From positions 1-64,000 of the forward strand of contig NZ_CP016366.1 in NCBI RefSeq assembly GCF_001888185.1: a stretch of DNA of 64,000 nucleotides, given 5' to 3'. Positions 36,318-45,614 of the stretch are shown one piece after another. The notes beneath the pieces were generated by a model. That model saw nothing but the letters and a program-made list of their open reading frames with translations. It did no database searches and had not been told where the DNA came from. This DNA is from Phaeobacter porticola. Its GTDB lineage: Bacteria > Pseudomonadota > Alphaproteobacteria > Rhodobacterales > Rhodobacteraceae. The position numbers and the translations under genes are program-made. Position 1 is the first letter of the stretch; every line of letters starts with the position of its first letter.

Positions 36318-37265
36318 ATGGTCAGCCGCCACACCCGGATCGTTGAAAAGGTGCAAACCCGGCTGAAGTTCCGGCAGCTCCGTCTGTTGGTAGCGGTAGG
36401 GCAGCACCAGAACATTCAGGGTGCGGCGCGCGAACTGAATGTCTCGCAGCCGGCGGCCACCAAGATGATCAAGGATCTAGAGCTGGATTTTGAGGTCCAG
36501 CTGTTTGACCGCACCAACCGTGGGGTCATCCCCACGGCCTATGGTGAGGCGCTGATCAGGCAGGGGCAACTGATCCTGGCGCAGGTGTCAAACGCCGCGC
36601 AGGAGCTGGATGACCTCAACGATGGCAGTAGCGGCCGGGTGGTGATCGGCTCGCTTCTTGCAGCCTCGTCAGGGCTTTTGCCGCAGGCGATCGATCAGCT
36701 GATGCAAGAGCGGCCGCATGTGGCGGTGAAGGTGGTCGAGGGTACCAATGACGCGCTTATGCCCGCACTGCGCCGCGGCGCGATTGACATGGTGGTCGGG
36801 CGGCTGCCAACCCACCGTCACCGCGATGAGATTGCTCAGAGCAAACTGTTTGATGAAACCATCGTGGCGGTGACCGGCCCGGACCATCCGCTTGTGGGGC
36901 AGACAGGGCTGAGTTTCGAGGATCTGAAGCCCTTCGGCTGGATCCTGCCACCGCCGGAAACCAGCCTGCGGCGGCAGGTCGACATGTTTTTCGGCGGCCA
37001 GGGCATGTATGCACCGGCGTCGCATGTGGACTCGGTGTCCTTTCTGACGAACCGCAGCCTGCTGCAGCGGCGCTCCCTGATCTGCCTTATGCCGCGCCAT
37101 GTGCCGGAGCAAGATATCGCCTGGGGCAGCCTGTCCAGGCTGGACTGGCAGGTGCCCTTTGGTGCCGGGCCAGTTGGGATTTCGCTGAACGCCAAGGCGC
37201 GGCTGTCACCGGCTGCTAAGGCGCTGATCGGTTATCTGGAGCAGGCCACAGCCGAACAGTCATAG
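36318..37265 (+). CDS. LysR-family regulator of the island
   Basis: 315 residues. Winged helix at about 17-75 (LKFRQLRLLVAVGQHQNIQGAARELNVSQPAATKMIKDLE), followed by an effector-binding domain. Same strand as aspartate dehydrogenase, 19 bases behind it. Its last six bases overlap the convergent dctM gene. Likely regulates the DHDPS-like/aspartate-dehydrogenase genes, the TRAP carrier, or both. Confidence 0.93.
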   Translation: MVSRHTRIVEKVQTRLKFRQLRLLVAVGQHQNIQGAARELNVSQPAATKMIKDLELDFEVQLFDRTNRGVIPTAYGEALIRQGQLILAQVSNAAQELDDLNDGSSGRVVIGSLLAASSGLLPQAIDQLMQERPHVAVKVVEGTNDALMPALRRGAIDMVVGRLPTHRHRDEIAQSKLFDETIVAVTGPDHPLVGQTGLSFEDLKPFGWILPPPETSLRRQVDMFFGGQGMYAPASHVDSVSFLTNRSLLQRRSLICLMPRHVPEQDIAWGSLSRLDWQVPFGAGPVGISLNAKARLSPAAKALIGYLEQATAEQS

Positions 37266-38522
37266 CAGCGCGGTGGACAGCAGAGGCCAGTAGCTAAGCG
37301 CCACCAGAACCAAGGCTACCGCCAACAGGAATGGCCACAGCGCGGATAGGATTTCAGCCACCCGGATGCCGGTCATTGATGAGGTGATGAACAGTCCAAC
37401 GCCGACCGGTGGCGTTAGCAGCCCCAGCACCAGATTCAGGCACAGCACCACGCCGAACTGGAACGGGTCTATGTCATAGGAGCCGGTGGCAATCGGCAGC
37501 AGGATCGGGGTGACCAGGATCACTGCCGCGATGCCGTCGATCAACATGCCCACAAACAGCAGCATCGCGTTAACAATCAACAGAAAGAGAAATGGATCGC
37601 TGGTGATGGCGGTGATGGATGCAGCCAGCTTCTGTGGCAGCGCCTCGTAAACAACCACCCAGCCGAACACATTGGCCGCTGCGATCATGAACACCACCAT
37701 GCCGGAGTTGACGGCGGTGCGGCGGAATAAGCTGAAGAGCCGTGGCAGTGTCAGCCGTTGGCCAGAGAACCAGGCCATGGCAAACGCCACAAGCGAGGCG
37801 ACGGCGGCGGATTCGGTAGGCGTCGCCACGCCGAACAGGATGCCGCCGATAATGGTCACGGGTATCAGGCTGGCGGGCAGGCAGCCCAGTAACGCCTGTG
37901 CCGCGTCTGACCGTGACATCCATTGCCCCTGCGGGAAGCCTTGTGCGATTCCGATGAGAGTGACGACAACGACAAAGGTTCCAAACAGCAGCAGTCCCGG
38001 GAGGATGCCCGCGATGAACATGTCGCCGATCGGCAGCTGCGCCAGGACGCCGTAGATCACAAACATCATCGATGGCGGAACCACTGGCGCCAGAAGGCCA
38101 CCCGCAGCCGTCGTCGCGGCGGCAAAGCCGGGGCGGTAGCCTTCTTGCTTCATCGCGGGCACCATGGCGCGGCTCATCACTGCGATTTGACTGGCGGCAG
38201 AGCCGATGATCGCTGCCATGAACATGTTGGCCAGAAGATTGATATAGGCAAGGCCGCCGCGAAAACCGCCGACAAAAACCCGTGCGGCCTGAACCAGCCG
38301 TCGGGTCATGCCGCCCTCGTTCATCAGTTCCCCGGTCATCATAAACAGCGGGATCGCCAGCAGACCGTAGTTTTCAAGACCAGAAAACAGCTGCTGGGCG
38401 AAACTGTCGAATAGCACCGCGTTTCCGCTAGCTTGCACATAGGTGATCGCAGTCAGGATAAGCACAAAGGCCACCGGCACCGCGCAGAACATGCAAAGAA
38501 TGAAAACGGCGACTGTCGTCAT
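37260..38522 (-). CDS. dctM: TRAP transporter large permease DctM
   Basis: 420 residues with about 12 membrane helices; forms the transport channel of a TRAP carrier. Conserved segments are GLENYGLLAIPLFMMTGELMNEGG, AAATTAAGGLLAPVVPPS, GVLLTPPVG-type LGLLTPPVGVGLF and the final helix. Its start overlaps dctQ by four bases. The third gene of the dctP-Q-M operon, intact, unlike the DctM scrap at 14991. Confidence 0.95.
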   Translation of the reverse strand: MTTVAVFILCMFCAVPVAFVLILTAITYVQASGNAVLFDSFAQQLFSGLENYGLLAIPLFMMTGELMNEGGMTRRLVQAARVFVGGFRGGLAYINLLANMFMAAIIGSAASQIAVMSRAMVPAMKQEGYRPGFAAATTAAGGLLAPVVPPSMMFVIYGVLAQLPIGDMFIAGILPGLLLFGTFVVVVTLIGIAQGFPQGQWMSRSDAAQALLGCLPASLIPVTIIGGILFGVATPTESAAVASLVAFAMAWFSGQRLTLPRLFSLFRRTAVNSGMVVFMIAAANVFGWVVVYEALPQKLAASITAITSDPFLFLLIVNAMLLFVGMLIDGIAAVILVTPILLPIATGSYDIDPFQFGVVLCLNLVLGLLTPPVGVGLFITSSMTGIRVAEILSALWPFLLAVALVLVALSYWPLLSTALL

Positions 38523-39052
38523 GATTGTTCCTTGCGGTCGACCGAGGTGGTGAGGTTATTGAGGCCGTGCAAGATCAGGCCGAAAGCAAAGATCCACATG
38601 ATGGACCAGACCCAGACCTTGCGTACTCCCAGCGTGCTGGTGGCCTCGGAATAGATGAAATTGAAGGTGGCACCCTGGAAGGTTTCAACGTCAAAGCCAG
38701 CGCGCGCGAACTCCAACGGCAGGAACCAGCGCCAACAGAACCAGGCGGTCAGTAGCGCTAGCGCAAAGACCACCGCATCGACGAGGCACGATAGCATCCG
38801 CGCGATAGCTTGCGGCAGCGCGTCGGTGACAATGGTGACGGCGACCGCGTCCTTGTGGTGGACCGCAGCTGAGGCTGCCAATAGCGTCATCCAGATCATG
38901 GCATAGATCGCCAGTTCATCCACCCAGAATAGCGCAAAGCCGAGGTTGCGGGTCAGCACGTTCAGCAAGATCAGTGCGGTGACCGCGGCGGCAAGAGTGG
39001 CGGCGCAGGCCAATTCCGCCCGTGCCCATTGCCGGGAGAAAGTCTGAAGCAT
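38519..39052 (-). CDS. dctQ: TRAP transporter small permease DctQ
   Basis: 177 residues with four membrane helices. The typical DctQ block FALFWVDELAIYAMIWMTLL and the GIxxKE-like region HHKDAVAVTIV are present. Couples DctP to DctM in proton- or sodium-driven uptake. 90 bases downstream of dctP and overlapping dctM. Confidence 0.93.
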   Translation of the reverse strand: MLQTFSRQWARAELACAATLAAAVTALILLNVLTRNLGFALFWVDELAIYAMIWMTLLAASAAVHHKDAVAVTIVTDALPQAIARMLSCLVDAVVFALALLTAWFCWRWFLPLEFARAGFDVETFQGATFNFIYSEATSTLGVRKVWVWSIMWIFAFGLILHGLNNLTTSVDRKEQS

Positions 39053-39142
39053 TTGGAAAAGCCATGAGTTGGGTCTTGAATATCAGGGCAGGGGCGGGGC
39101 TTGGCGCGGCCGCCCTTGCCATACTGGCGGGGTTGTGCGCGG

Positions 39143-40255
<1,113 letters not shown>

Positions 40256-40275
40256 TCAGGGGTTGTTCTCCGCGG

Positions 40276-41781
40276 TTAGACGGGCAGGGCGCGGCGGTTC
40301 TGTTTACGCATGTAAAGCGCAATGAAGGCCAGATTCACCACCAACAGCGCCAACGCCACGGGGTAGTTCACCAGCTCCTGTATAGATCCGCCGGTGAGGC
40401 TGTAGGCCTGCGACAAGGTGGTCTCAAACCGGCTGCCCAGAAAGAAGGCAATGATGAACACGATCACCGAGAAACCTAACGCCGAAAGCACCAGCCCCAG
40501 CAGCGTGCAGGCCAGCATAGTGTAGAGGCCGAACATGCCGCCCGCGCCCAGGTAGACGCCGGTAATGCACAGCAGCAGCGCCAGAGTGAAGATCACCAGC
40601 TCCGGCGCTCTGACCACCGCGGACCATAGCCGCAAGCCTGCCTGGCCAACCCAGAAGTTCATGAAATTGGCAGCGATCATCGCCCCGAACAATCCGTAGA
40701 TCAGCTCTGCCTGTTGGTCGAACAACAGCGGCCCCGGCTGGATGCCATGGATCTTGAAGGCACCGATCAGCAGGGCTGCACCGACGCTACCGGGGATGCC
40801 CAGTGTCAACAGCGGGATCAGGTTGGCCCCGACCACCGCGGAGTTTGCCGATTCCGCCGCCGCGATGCCTTGGATATTGCCTTTGCCGAAACTGTCCGGA
40901 TCCTTGGCGCTCTCGCGGGTGGCGGCATACGCAATGAAGGCCGCTGCGGTGGACCCGATGCCGGGTAGTGCTCCCAGAACCGTGCCAATCGAGGCGCCGC
41001 GCAGCATCGCAAAGCGGCAAGACCAGTACTCGCGCCAGCTGATGCTGCGGTCGGCGGCGGGCTGGTCGGCTGGGATCTCAACTGCGGGGCGCGACAGACC
41101 GCTGCCTTGGGCTAAGCGGCGCAGCACCTCGGGCAGCACGAGAATGCCCAAGGCAATCGCTTCCAGTGGAATGCCGTCATAGAGCTCAGTCTGGCCGAAG
41201 ATCAGTCGTGGTGTGGCGTATTCCGGGTCCAACCCGACGGTGGCAAGCAGCAGACCCAGGAACAGTGCGACACCGCCGCGGGCGATGGTGCCTCCAACCA
41301 GGCAGACGATCACCGTAAAGGCAAGCAACAGCAGGAATAGGATCTCCACCGGTCCCAGTTTCAGCGCCACGATGGCCAGCGGCGCAGAGACGGTGATCAG
41401 GATAATATCGCTGGCGGTGTCGCCGGTGACCGAGGAATAAAGCGCCATCCGCATTGCCTTCAGCGGCTTGCCTTGTCGCGCCAGCGGAAAGCCGTCGAGC
41501 GCGGTGGCAGCGGCATCGGGCGTGCCCGGGGTATTGATCAGCACCGCAGGCACCGCGCCGCCTACCAACCCGCCTTTGCCGATGCCGACTAGGAAGGAAA
41601 TTCCCACTAGGGGGTCCATGACAAAGGTAAACGGAATTGCAATGGCAATTGCCATCACCGGACCAATGCCGGGAACCGCCCCGACAAATTGGCCGAGGAC
41701 CACCCCGGCCAGCACATACAGCAGAACCACCGGGGTGAATGTCCCCGCCAGCCCCGCCAGAATTACATCAAACGGCACCAT
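40276..41781 (-). CDS. tctA: Tripartite tricarboxylate transporter, TctA large permease
   Basis: 501 residues with about 11 membrane helices. Diagnostic motifs: GQFVGAVPGIGPVMAIAIAIPFTF, GALPGIGSTAAAFIAYA and LIPLLTLGIPGSVGAALLIGAF. The channel of a TctABC carrier. Last gene of kynU-tctC-tctB-tctA, 12 bases behind tctB. The 40199-40275 gap before dctP carries A/T-rich promoter-like sequence for the dct operon. Confidence 0.95.
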   Translation of the reverse strand: MVPFDVILAGLAGTFTPVVLLYVLAGVVLGQFVGAVPGIGPVMAIAIAIPFTFVMDPLVGISFLVGIGKGGLVGGAVPAVLINTPGTPDAAATALDGFPLARQGKPLKAMRMALYSSVTGDTASDIILITVSAPLAIVALKLGPVEILFLLLLAFTVIVCLVGGTIARGGVALFLGLLLATVGLDPEYATPRLIFGQTELYDGIPLEAIALGILVLPEVLRRLAQGSGLSRPAVEIPADQPAADRSISWREYWSCRFAMLRGASIGTVLGALPGIGSTAAAFIAYAATRESAKDPDSFGKGNIQGIAAAESANSAVVGANLIPLLTLGIPGSVGAALLIGAFKIHGIQPGPLLFDQQAELIYGLFGAMIAANFMNFWVGQAGLRLWSAVVRAPELVIFTLALLLCITGVYLGAGGMFGLYTMLACTLLGLVLSALGFSVIVFIIAFFLGSRFETTLSQAYSLTGGSIQELVNYPVALALLVVNLAFIALYMRKQNRRALPV

Positions 41782-41793
41782 CGCTCCCCCTCC

Positions 41794-42216
41794 TCAGGGC
41801 AAAAGACGTCCCAGCAGGACTTCAAAAACGGTCCAGATCAGCAACGGTCCTGCAAGACCGCCTATGGCCAACCACAGCGGTCGGCGCTCCCCCACCAGCC
41901 AAAGCAACCCCAGCGCCAGCGCTGGGGCGGCCAAGAGAAACCCGAAGTGTTTCATCGCCAAGACTCCGGCCAGTGCGATAAAGTAAACCCCGGTAGTTTT
42001 CGCTGCCTGCCGCAGATCAAGCGTGTGTGCTTCCTCGCGCTGACAGGCCAACGCGCCACCGAACAGGCCGATCACTGCGGCATAGACGCTGGGCAGAACC
42101 TCGGGCGGGATAGAGCCGTCGGGGTAGACGGTTTCCGTCTGTGCCGGGATCACTCCCCAGATCATCGTCGCAGCGAAAATGACAAAAAAAACACCGGATA
42201 TGCGTTGCAAGGTCAT
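41794..42216 (-). CDS. tctB: Tripartite tricarboxylate transporter, TctB small permease
   Basis: 140 residues with four membrane helices, the usual TctB size and topology (MTLQRISGVFFVIFAATMIW; ...AGVLAMKHFGFLLAAPALALGLLWLVG). ATG 42216 has AGGAG upstream. A 7-bp G+C hairpin (42235-42266) lies in the tctC-tctB gap and may tune expression within the operon. Confidence 0.85.
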   Translation of the reverse strand: MTLQRISGVFFVIFAATMIWGVIPAQTETVYPDGSIPPEVLPSVYAAVIGLFGGALACQREEAHTLDLRQAAKTTGVYFIALAGVLAMKHFGFLLAAPALALGLLWLVGERRPLWLAIGGLAGPLLIWTVFEVLLGRLLP

Positions 42217-42278
42217 GGCTTTCTCCTGTCGCAAAGCCCCGCGGCGCAAGTTGCAGCCACGGGGCTAGGGATGGGGCG

Positions 42279-43226
42279 TTACTGGGCAAACAGCGCGCCG
42301 ATGGGCCCCAGCGAATCCTGCATCATCTGCCGTGTACCTTCGGGGCCGAGGTTGGCCGCAGGAGCGCTGACCGCGTTCTGCACCACGGTCTGCACCGCCT
42401 CATCGGCCACGGCTTTGTCCATGGCATCAGCAAGCGCGGTCTTTACGCCTGTGGGTAGACTGCCGGGGGCTGCAATGTAGAAATAGGGAGCGATGAAGAA
42501 ATCATGGCCGGATTCGATCAACGTCGGCACATCGGGCGCAGAGCTGAGCCGCTTGTCCGACAGGCTGGCGATGGTCTTTATCTGGCCCTCTTCGATGAAC
42601 GGCAGGTGGGCGCCGGTGCCGAAGGCGGCATCAACCTGGCCCCCCAGTAGCAGCTTATTCATCTCGGCGCCGCTTTCGGCTTTGACCATGCGGAAACTAA
42701 CGCCTTCCTGCTGGCCGATCTTTTGCAGGATTGCCTTTGCGTCTGGCGCGTCCCAGGCGATCTTGGCAGAGCCTTCCGTGCGGGCAAATTCCACCAGTTC
42801 CCCAATCGACGAGAACGTTGCATCGCCGCCCGCGATCAGTGCGGTTTCTGCCACGGTGACGGTGCCGATGTAGTCAAAGCTGTCCAGTGTAAAGGGCAGC
42901 GAGTCGGGACGCTGACTAAGCGCCATCAGCGGCGGGATGTTCACCGCCATGCCCAGCACCAGCCCGTCGGGTGCTTCGTTGACAAGAGCGCTGAGCATGG
43001 CGACACCGCCGCCGCCAGGACGGTTTTCCACAACCACATCCCAGCCTGTCTGGCGTTCGATGGTGGCCGCGAGTACTCGGCCCATGGTATCGGTTTCGCC
43101 TCCGGCCCCAAAGCCAATGCGCAACACAATGGGTTCTTCCGGCGTCCAGGCAGCTGCCGCTTGCGGCAGACTGAGGGCCGTTGCAGCTGCAAATGCAACT
43201 GTCTTGAGCAGGTTATTGAGTTTCAT
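42279..43226 (-). CDS. tctC: Tripartite tricarboxylate transporter, TctC binding protein
   Basis: 315 residues, periplasmic. Signal peptide ending about AAAA (residues 1-24). BugT/TctC fold motifs WTPEEPIVLRIGFGAGGETDTMGRVLAATIE, VVENRPGGGG and the terminal domain. Bug-type proteins bind carboxylates, often aromatic. GGAGGA ribosome site before ATG 43226. The gene follows kynU by 190 bases. Confidence 0.93.
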   Translation of the reverse strand: MKLNNLLKTVAFAAATALSLPQAAAAWTPEEPIVLRIGFGAGGETDTMGRVLAATIERQTGWDVVVENRPGGGGVAMLSALVNEAPDGLVLGMAVNIPPLMALSQRPDSLPFTLDSFDYIGTVTVAETALIAGGDATFSSIGELVEFARTEGSAKIAWDAPDAKAILQKIGQQEGVSFRMVKAESGAEMNKLLLGGQVDAAFGTGAHLPFIEEGQIKTIASLSDKRLSSAPDVPTLIESGHDFFIAPYFYIAAPGSLPTGVKTALADAMDKAVADEAVQTVVQNAVSAPAANLGPEGTRQMMQDSLGPIGALFAQ

Positions 43227-43333
43227 GTGGTCCTCCCGTTGGTTTTTGAAATCTTTGGCTCTGCGTACTGGTGGTGGCCACGGGGCATCATTCTGCACCC
43301 GATGGGATGAAGAGTTTCAGGCGCAGAGCAGGA

Positions 43334-43373
43334 GACGTCACGGGACGTGCCGCCAGGGCGGTCCCGTGACGTC
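43334..43373 (-). other. Long perfect hairpin between kynU and tctC
   Basis: A 13-bp perfect stem, GACGTCACGGGAC and its complement, around a 14-base loop in the kynU-tctC gap. No T-run follows on the minus strand, so it is more likely an mRNA-stability or partial-termination element than a full terminator. Confidence 0.5.
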
Positions 43374-43416
43374 AGTGGTTTAGGGGCAGATGCCGCACAC
43401 GGAGCGCGGCGGCCGG

Positions 43417-44667
43417 TCAGGTCACGGTGTTGACGACGTTAAAGCGGTCTTCTTTCCACTCTTCGGTTTTCATCACCTCATAAAGGTGGTTGGCGGCGTC
43501 CCAGACATCGGCAAAGCGCAGGTACAGCGGCGTGAAGCCGAAGCGCATCACGTTGGGCTGGCGAAAGTCGCCGATCACGCCACGGGCAATCAGCGCCTGC
43601 ACAATGGCATAGCCGCCCTCGGCGTGGGTTAGTGAGACCTGACCGTTGCGTAGCGTGCCGTCTTTCGGGCTGTAAAAGCCGATACCAAAGTCATCAGCGA
43701 AGCTCTCAACCAGCTGGACGAACAGATCCGACAATGCCCGGCCTTTGGAATAGAGATCGGTGATTTCGACATCATCAAAGACCGCTAGTCCCGATTGCAG
43801 CGCGCGCATAGACAGGGTGTGCTGGGTGCCGCACAACAGCGCACGGGCGCCTTCACCCTGGCGGTAGCTCTGCTCGAATTTGAAGGGTGCGGCATGGCCA
43901 TGCCAGCCGGAGAGCGGCTGGGTGAACTTGCCGTGGTGGCGCTTGGCTGCATAGGCATAGGCGGGTGAACCTGGCCCGCCGTTGAGGTATTTGTAGGTAC
44001 AGCCGACCGCGAAATCGACATTCAGATCGTGCAGATCGACCGGGATCACTCCGGCAGAATGGCACATGTCCACCATCACCAATGCGCCGCGTTCATGCGC
44101 CAGCTTGGTCAACGCCTTTACGTCGCGGATCACGCCAGAGCGGTAATCCACGTGGTTCAGCATCACCACCGCTGTGTCGGCGTCGATCATATCCTCGATC
44201 CGGTCGCCGTCGCGGCCTTCTAATGCCAATGTGGCGCCGTCCAAAGTGGATCGGACGCCCTCGGCCATGTAGAGATTTGTCGGAAAGGAGGTGCCTTCTG
44301 CCACGATTTTGCGACGGCCAGGCTTCATCGAAAGCGCTGCGTGCAGAGTCTTATAGATGTTGAGGGAAGTGGTGTCACAGACCACAATCTCGCCCTCGCC
44401 GGCGCCCAGCAGCTGGGCAAGGCGGTCCCCCAGCGTGTCGGTCAGCATAAACCAGCCGGCGGTGTTGTGGCTGCGGATCAGCCCCTTAGCCCATTCTTCG
44501 CGCATGGTTCGGTCGATACTGTCGAACACAGCTTTCGGAGCCGGACCCAGAGAATTGCCATCCAGGTAGATGGTGCCTTCTTCAATGAAGAACTCGTCGC
44601 GCTTGTGCGCCAGCGGATCTTGGCTGTCCAGAGCCTCGGCGGCGCTGCGGGTGGGGGTGAGGGCCAT
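43417..44667 (-). CDS. kynU: Kynureninase
   Basis: 416 residues, PLP-dependent. It hydrolyses kynurenine or 3-hydroxykynurenine to anthranilate or 3-hydroxyanthranilate plus alanine. The Schiff-base Lys226 is in CTYKYLNGGPGS, Asp200 is in MVDMCHSAG, and GNSLGPAPK near the N-terminus and GWHGHA are all kynureninase signatures. ATG 44667 has AAGGA upstream. First gene of kynU-tctCBA, and divergent from a GntR regulator whose operators lie between them. With 3-hydroxyanthranilate dioxygenase nearby, 3-hydroxykynurenine is the likely substrate. Confidence 0.95.
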   Translation of the reverse strand: MALTPTRSAAEALDSQDPLAHKRDEFFIEEGTIYLDGNSLGPAPKAVFDSIDRTMREEWAKGLIRSHNTAGWFMLTDTLGDRLAQLLGAGEGEIVVCDTTSLNIYKTLHAALSMKPGRRKIVAEGTSFPTNLYMAEGVRSTLDGATLALEGRDGDRIEDMIDADTAVVMLNHVDYRSGVIRDVKALTKLAHERGALVMVDMCHSAGVIPVDLHDLNVDFAVGCTYKYLNGGPGSPAYAYAAKRHHGKFTQPLSGWHGHAAPFKFEQSYRQGEGARALLCGTQHTLSMRALQSGLAVFDDVEITDLYSKGRALSDLFVQLVESFADDFGIGFYSPKDGTLRNGQVSLTHAEGGYAIVQALIARGVIGDFRQPNVMRFGFTPLYLRFADVWDAANHLYEVMKTEEWKEDRFNVVNTVT

Positions 44668-44723
44668 TGGCTTTCCTTCTCGGGCTGGGTGTGCGACTGA
44701 TAAAATCAAAGTGAACACCTAAA

Positions 44724-44754
44724 ATCGTATATGATTTAATTTATCGTATACGAT
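44724..44754. promoter_or_regulatory. Twin operators for the GntR regulator
   Basis: Two 12-bp palindromes, ATCGTATATGAT (44724-44735) and ATCGTATACGAT (44743-44754), 19 bases apart centre to centre. GTATAC-centred dyads are typical of FCD-type GntR regulators. They lie between kynU and gntR and may control both. Confidence 0.85.
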
Positions 44755-44775
44755 TATTTCTCTGGAGGTCAATCT

Positions 44776-45498
44776 ATGGATTTGCCCACGTCGTCAAAAT
44801 CGGAAATGGCCTATCAATTCCTGCTCAAACAATTGATTGAGGCGAAAATTCCGCCCAAGGCGCCACTGCGGATCCCGGCGTTGGGAAAGGACAGCGGCTT
44901 GGGTGTGACACCGATGCGCGAGGCATTGCGGCGACTGGAGAGTGAGCGATTCGTGGTGATGGAGAACAATCGCGGCTTCCGCGCCGCGGCTGTGACCCAA
45001 GCAGAGCTGATGGACCTCGAAGGCTGTCGGCTCGTGATCGAAACCGCCCTGCTGCGCGAGGCGATTGCGCATGGTGATGATGTCTGGGAGGCAGAGATCC
45101 TATCCAGCCACCATCTGCTGGCCAAAGCGGTCGAGCCGGCGGAGACCAGCAATCTTGATGACTTACGGTTGTGGTCGGACCGGCACCGCGGTTTCCATAG
45201 GGCGTTGTTGGTGGCGTCGCGCTCGCAATGGCTGAATTTGTTCTACGATCAGATTTCCAACCATCTGGATCGGCATTTCTTCAGCATGTTCACAGGCGAC
45301 AACCGCGGTAAGTTCCTTGGTAGCACCGAATTGATCGCTCACAGTCGCGCCGCCCTTGGCATTGCGCACCACACCAAGCTGATGGAGGCGGTATTGGCGC
45401 GCGACGAGGATCGGGCCGTGCGCCTGCTGGAAGAGCACGCGGGCTTCACCCGTCGCTTCTTTGACCGAGTGGAAGATCAGAGCGAGAGCAGCCCATAG
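44776..45498 (+). CDS. GntR/FadR-type (FCD) regulator
   Basis: 240 residues. Winged helix at about 5-70 (PALGKDSGLGVTPMREALRRLESERFVVMENNRGFRAAA). The C-terminal FCD domain has His/Asp metal-ligand positions (RHRGFHRALL, HHTKLMEAVLARDEDRAVRLLEEH). GGAGG before ATG 44776. Divergent from kynU and upstream of aldh-haaO, so probably the pathway repressor. The effector is likely a pathway intermediate. Confidence 0.93.
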   Translation: MDLPTSSKSEMAYQFLLKQLIEAKIPPKAPLRIPALGKDSGLGVTPMREALRRLESERFVVMENNRGFRAAAVTQAELMDLEGCRLVIETALLREAIAHGDDVWEAEILSSHHLLAKAVEPAETSNLDDLRLWSDRHRGFHRALLVASRSQWLNLFYDQISNHLDRHFFSMFTGDNRGKFLGSTELIAHSRAALGIAHHTKLMEAVLARDEDRAVRLLEEHAGFTRRFFDRVEDQSESSP

Positions 45499-45552
45499 GT
45501 AGGTGAGCAGATTGGCTATCAGGAAACAGCATATCTGCTTTCCCGGATATCA

Positions 45553-45614
45553 GTTGAACGCTTGTGCCAGGCCTGCGCCTAATCGGGTCGTTCAACTCCA
45601 GGAGGCGCAGGCAC
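45553..45614 (+). promoter_or_regulatory. Aldehyde dehydrogenase leader with two competing stems
   Basis: Two perfect inverted repeats cross each other: GTTGAACG (45553-45560) with CGTTCAAC (45589-45596), and CCTGCGCCT (45572-45580) with AGGCGCAGG (45603-45611). The second stem buries part of the AGGAGG ribosome site (45600-45605). The two stems are either mutually exclusive or form a pseudoknot. Confidence 0.5.
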
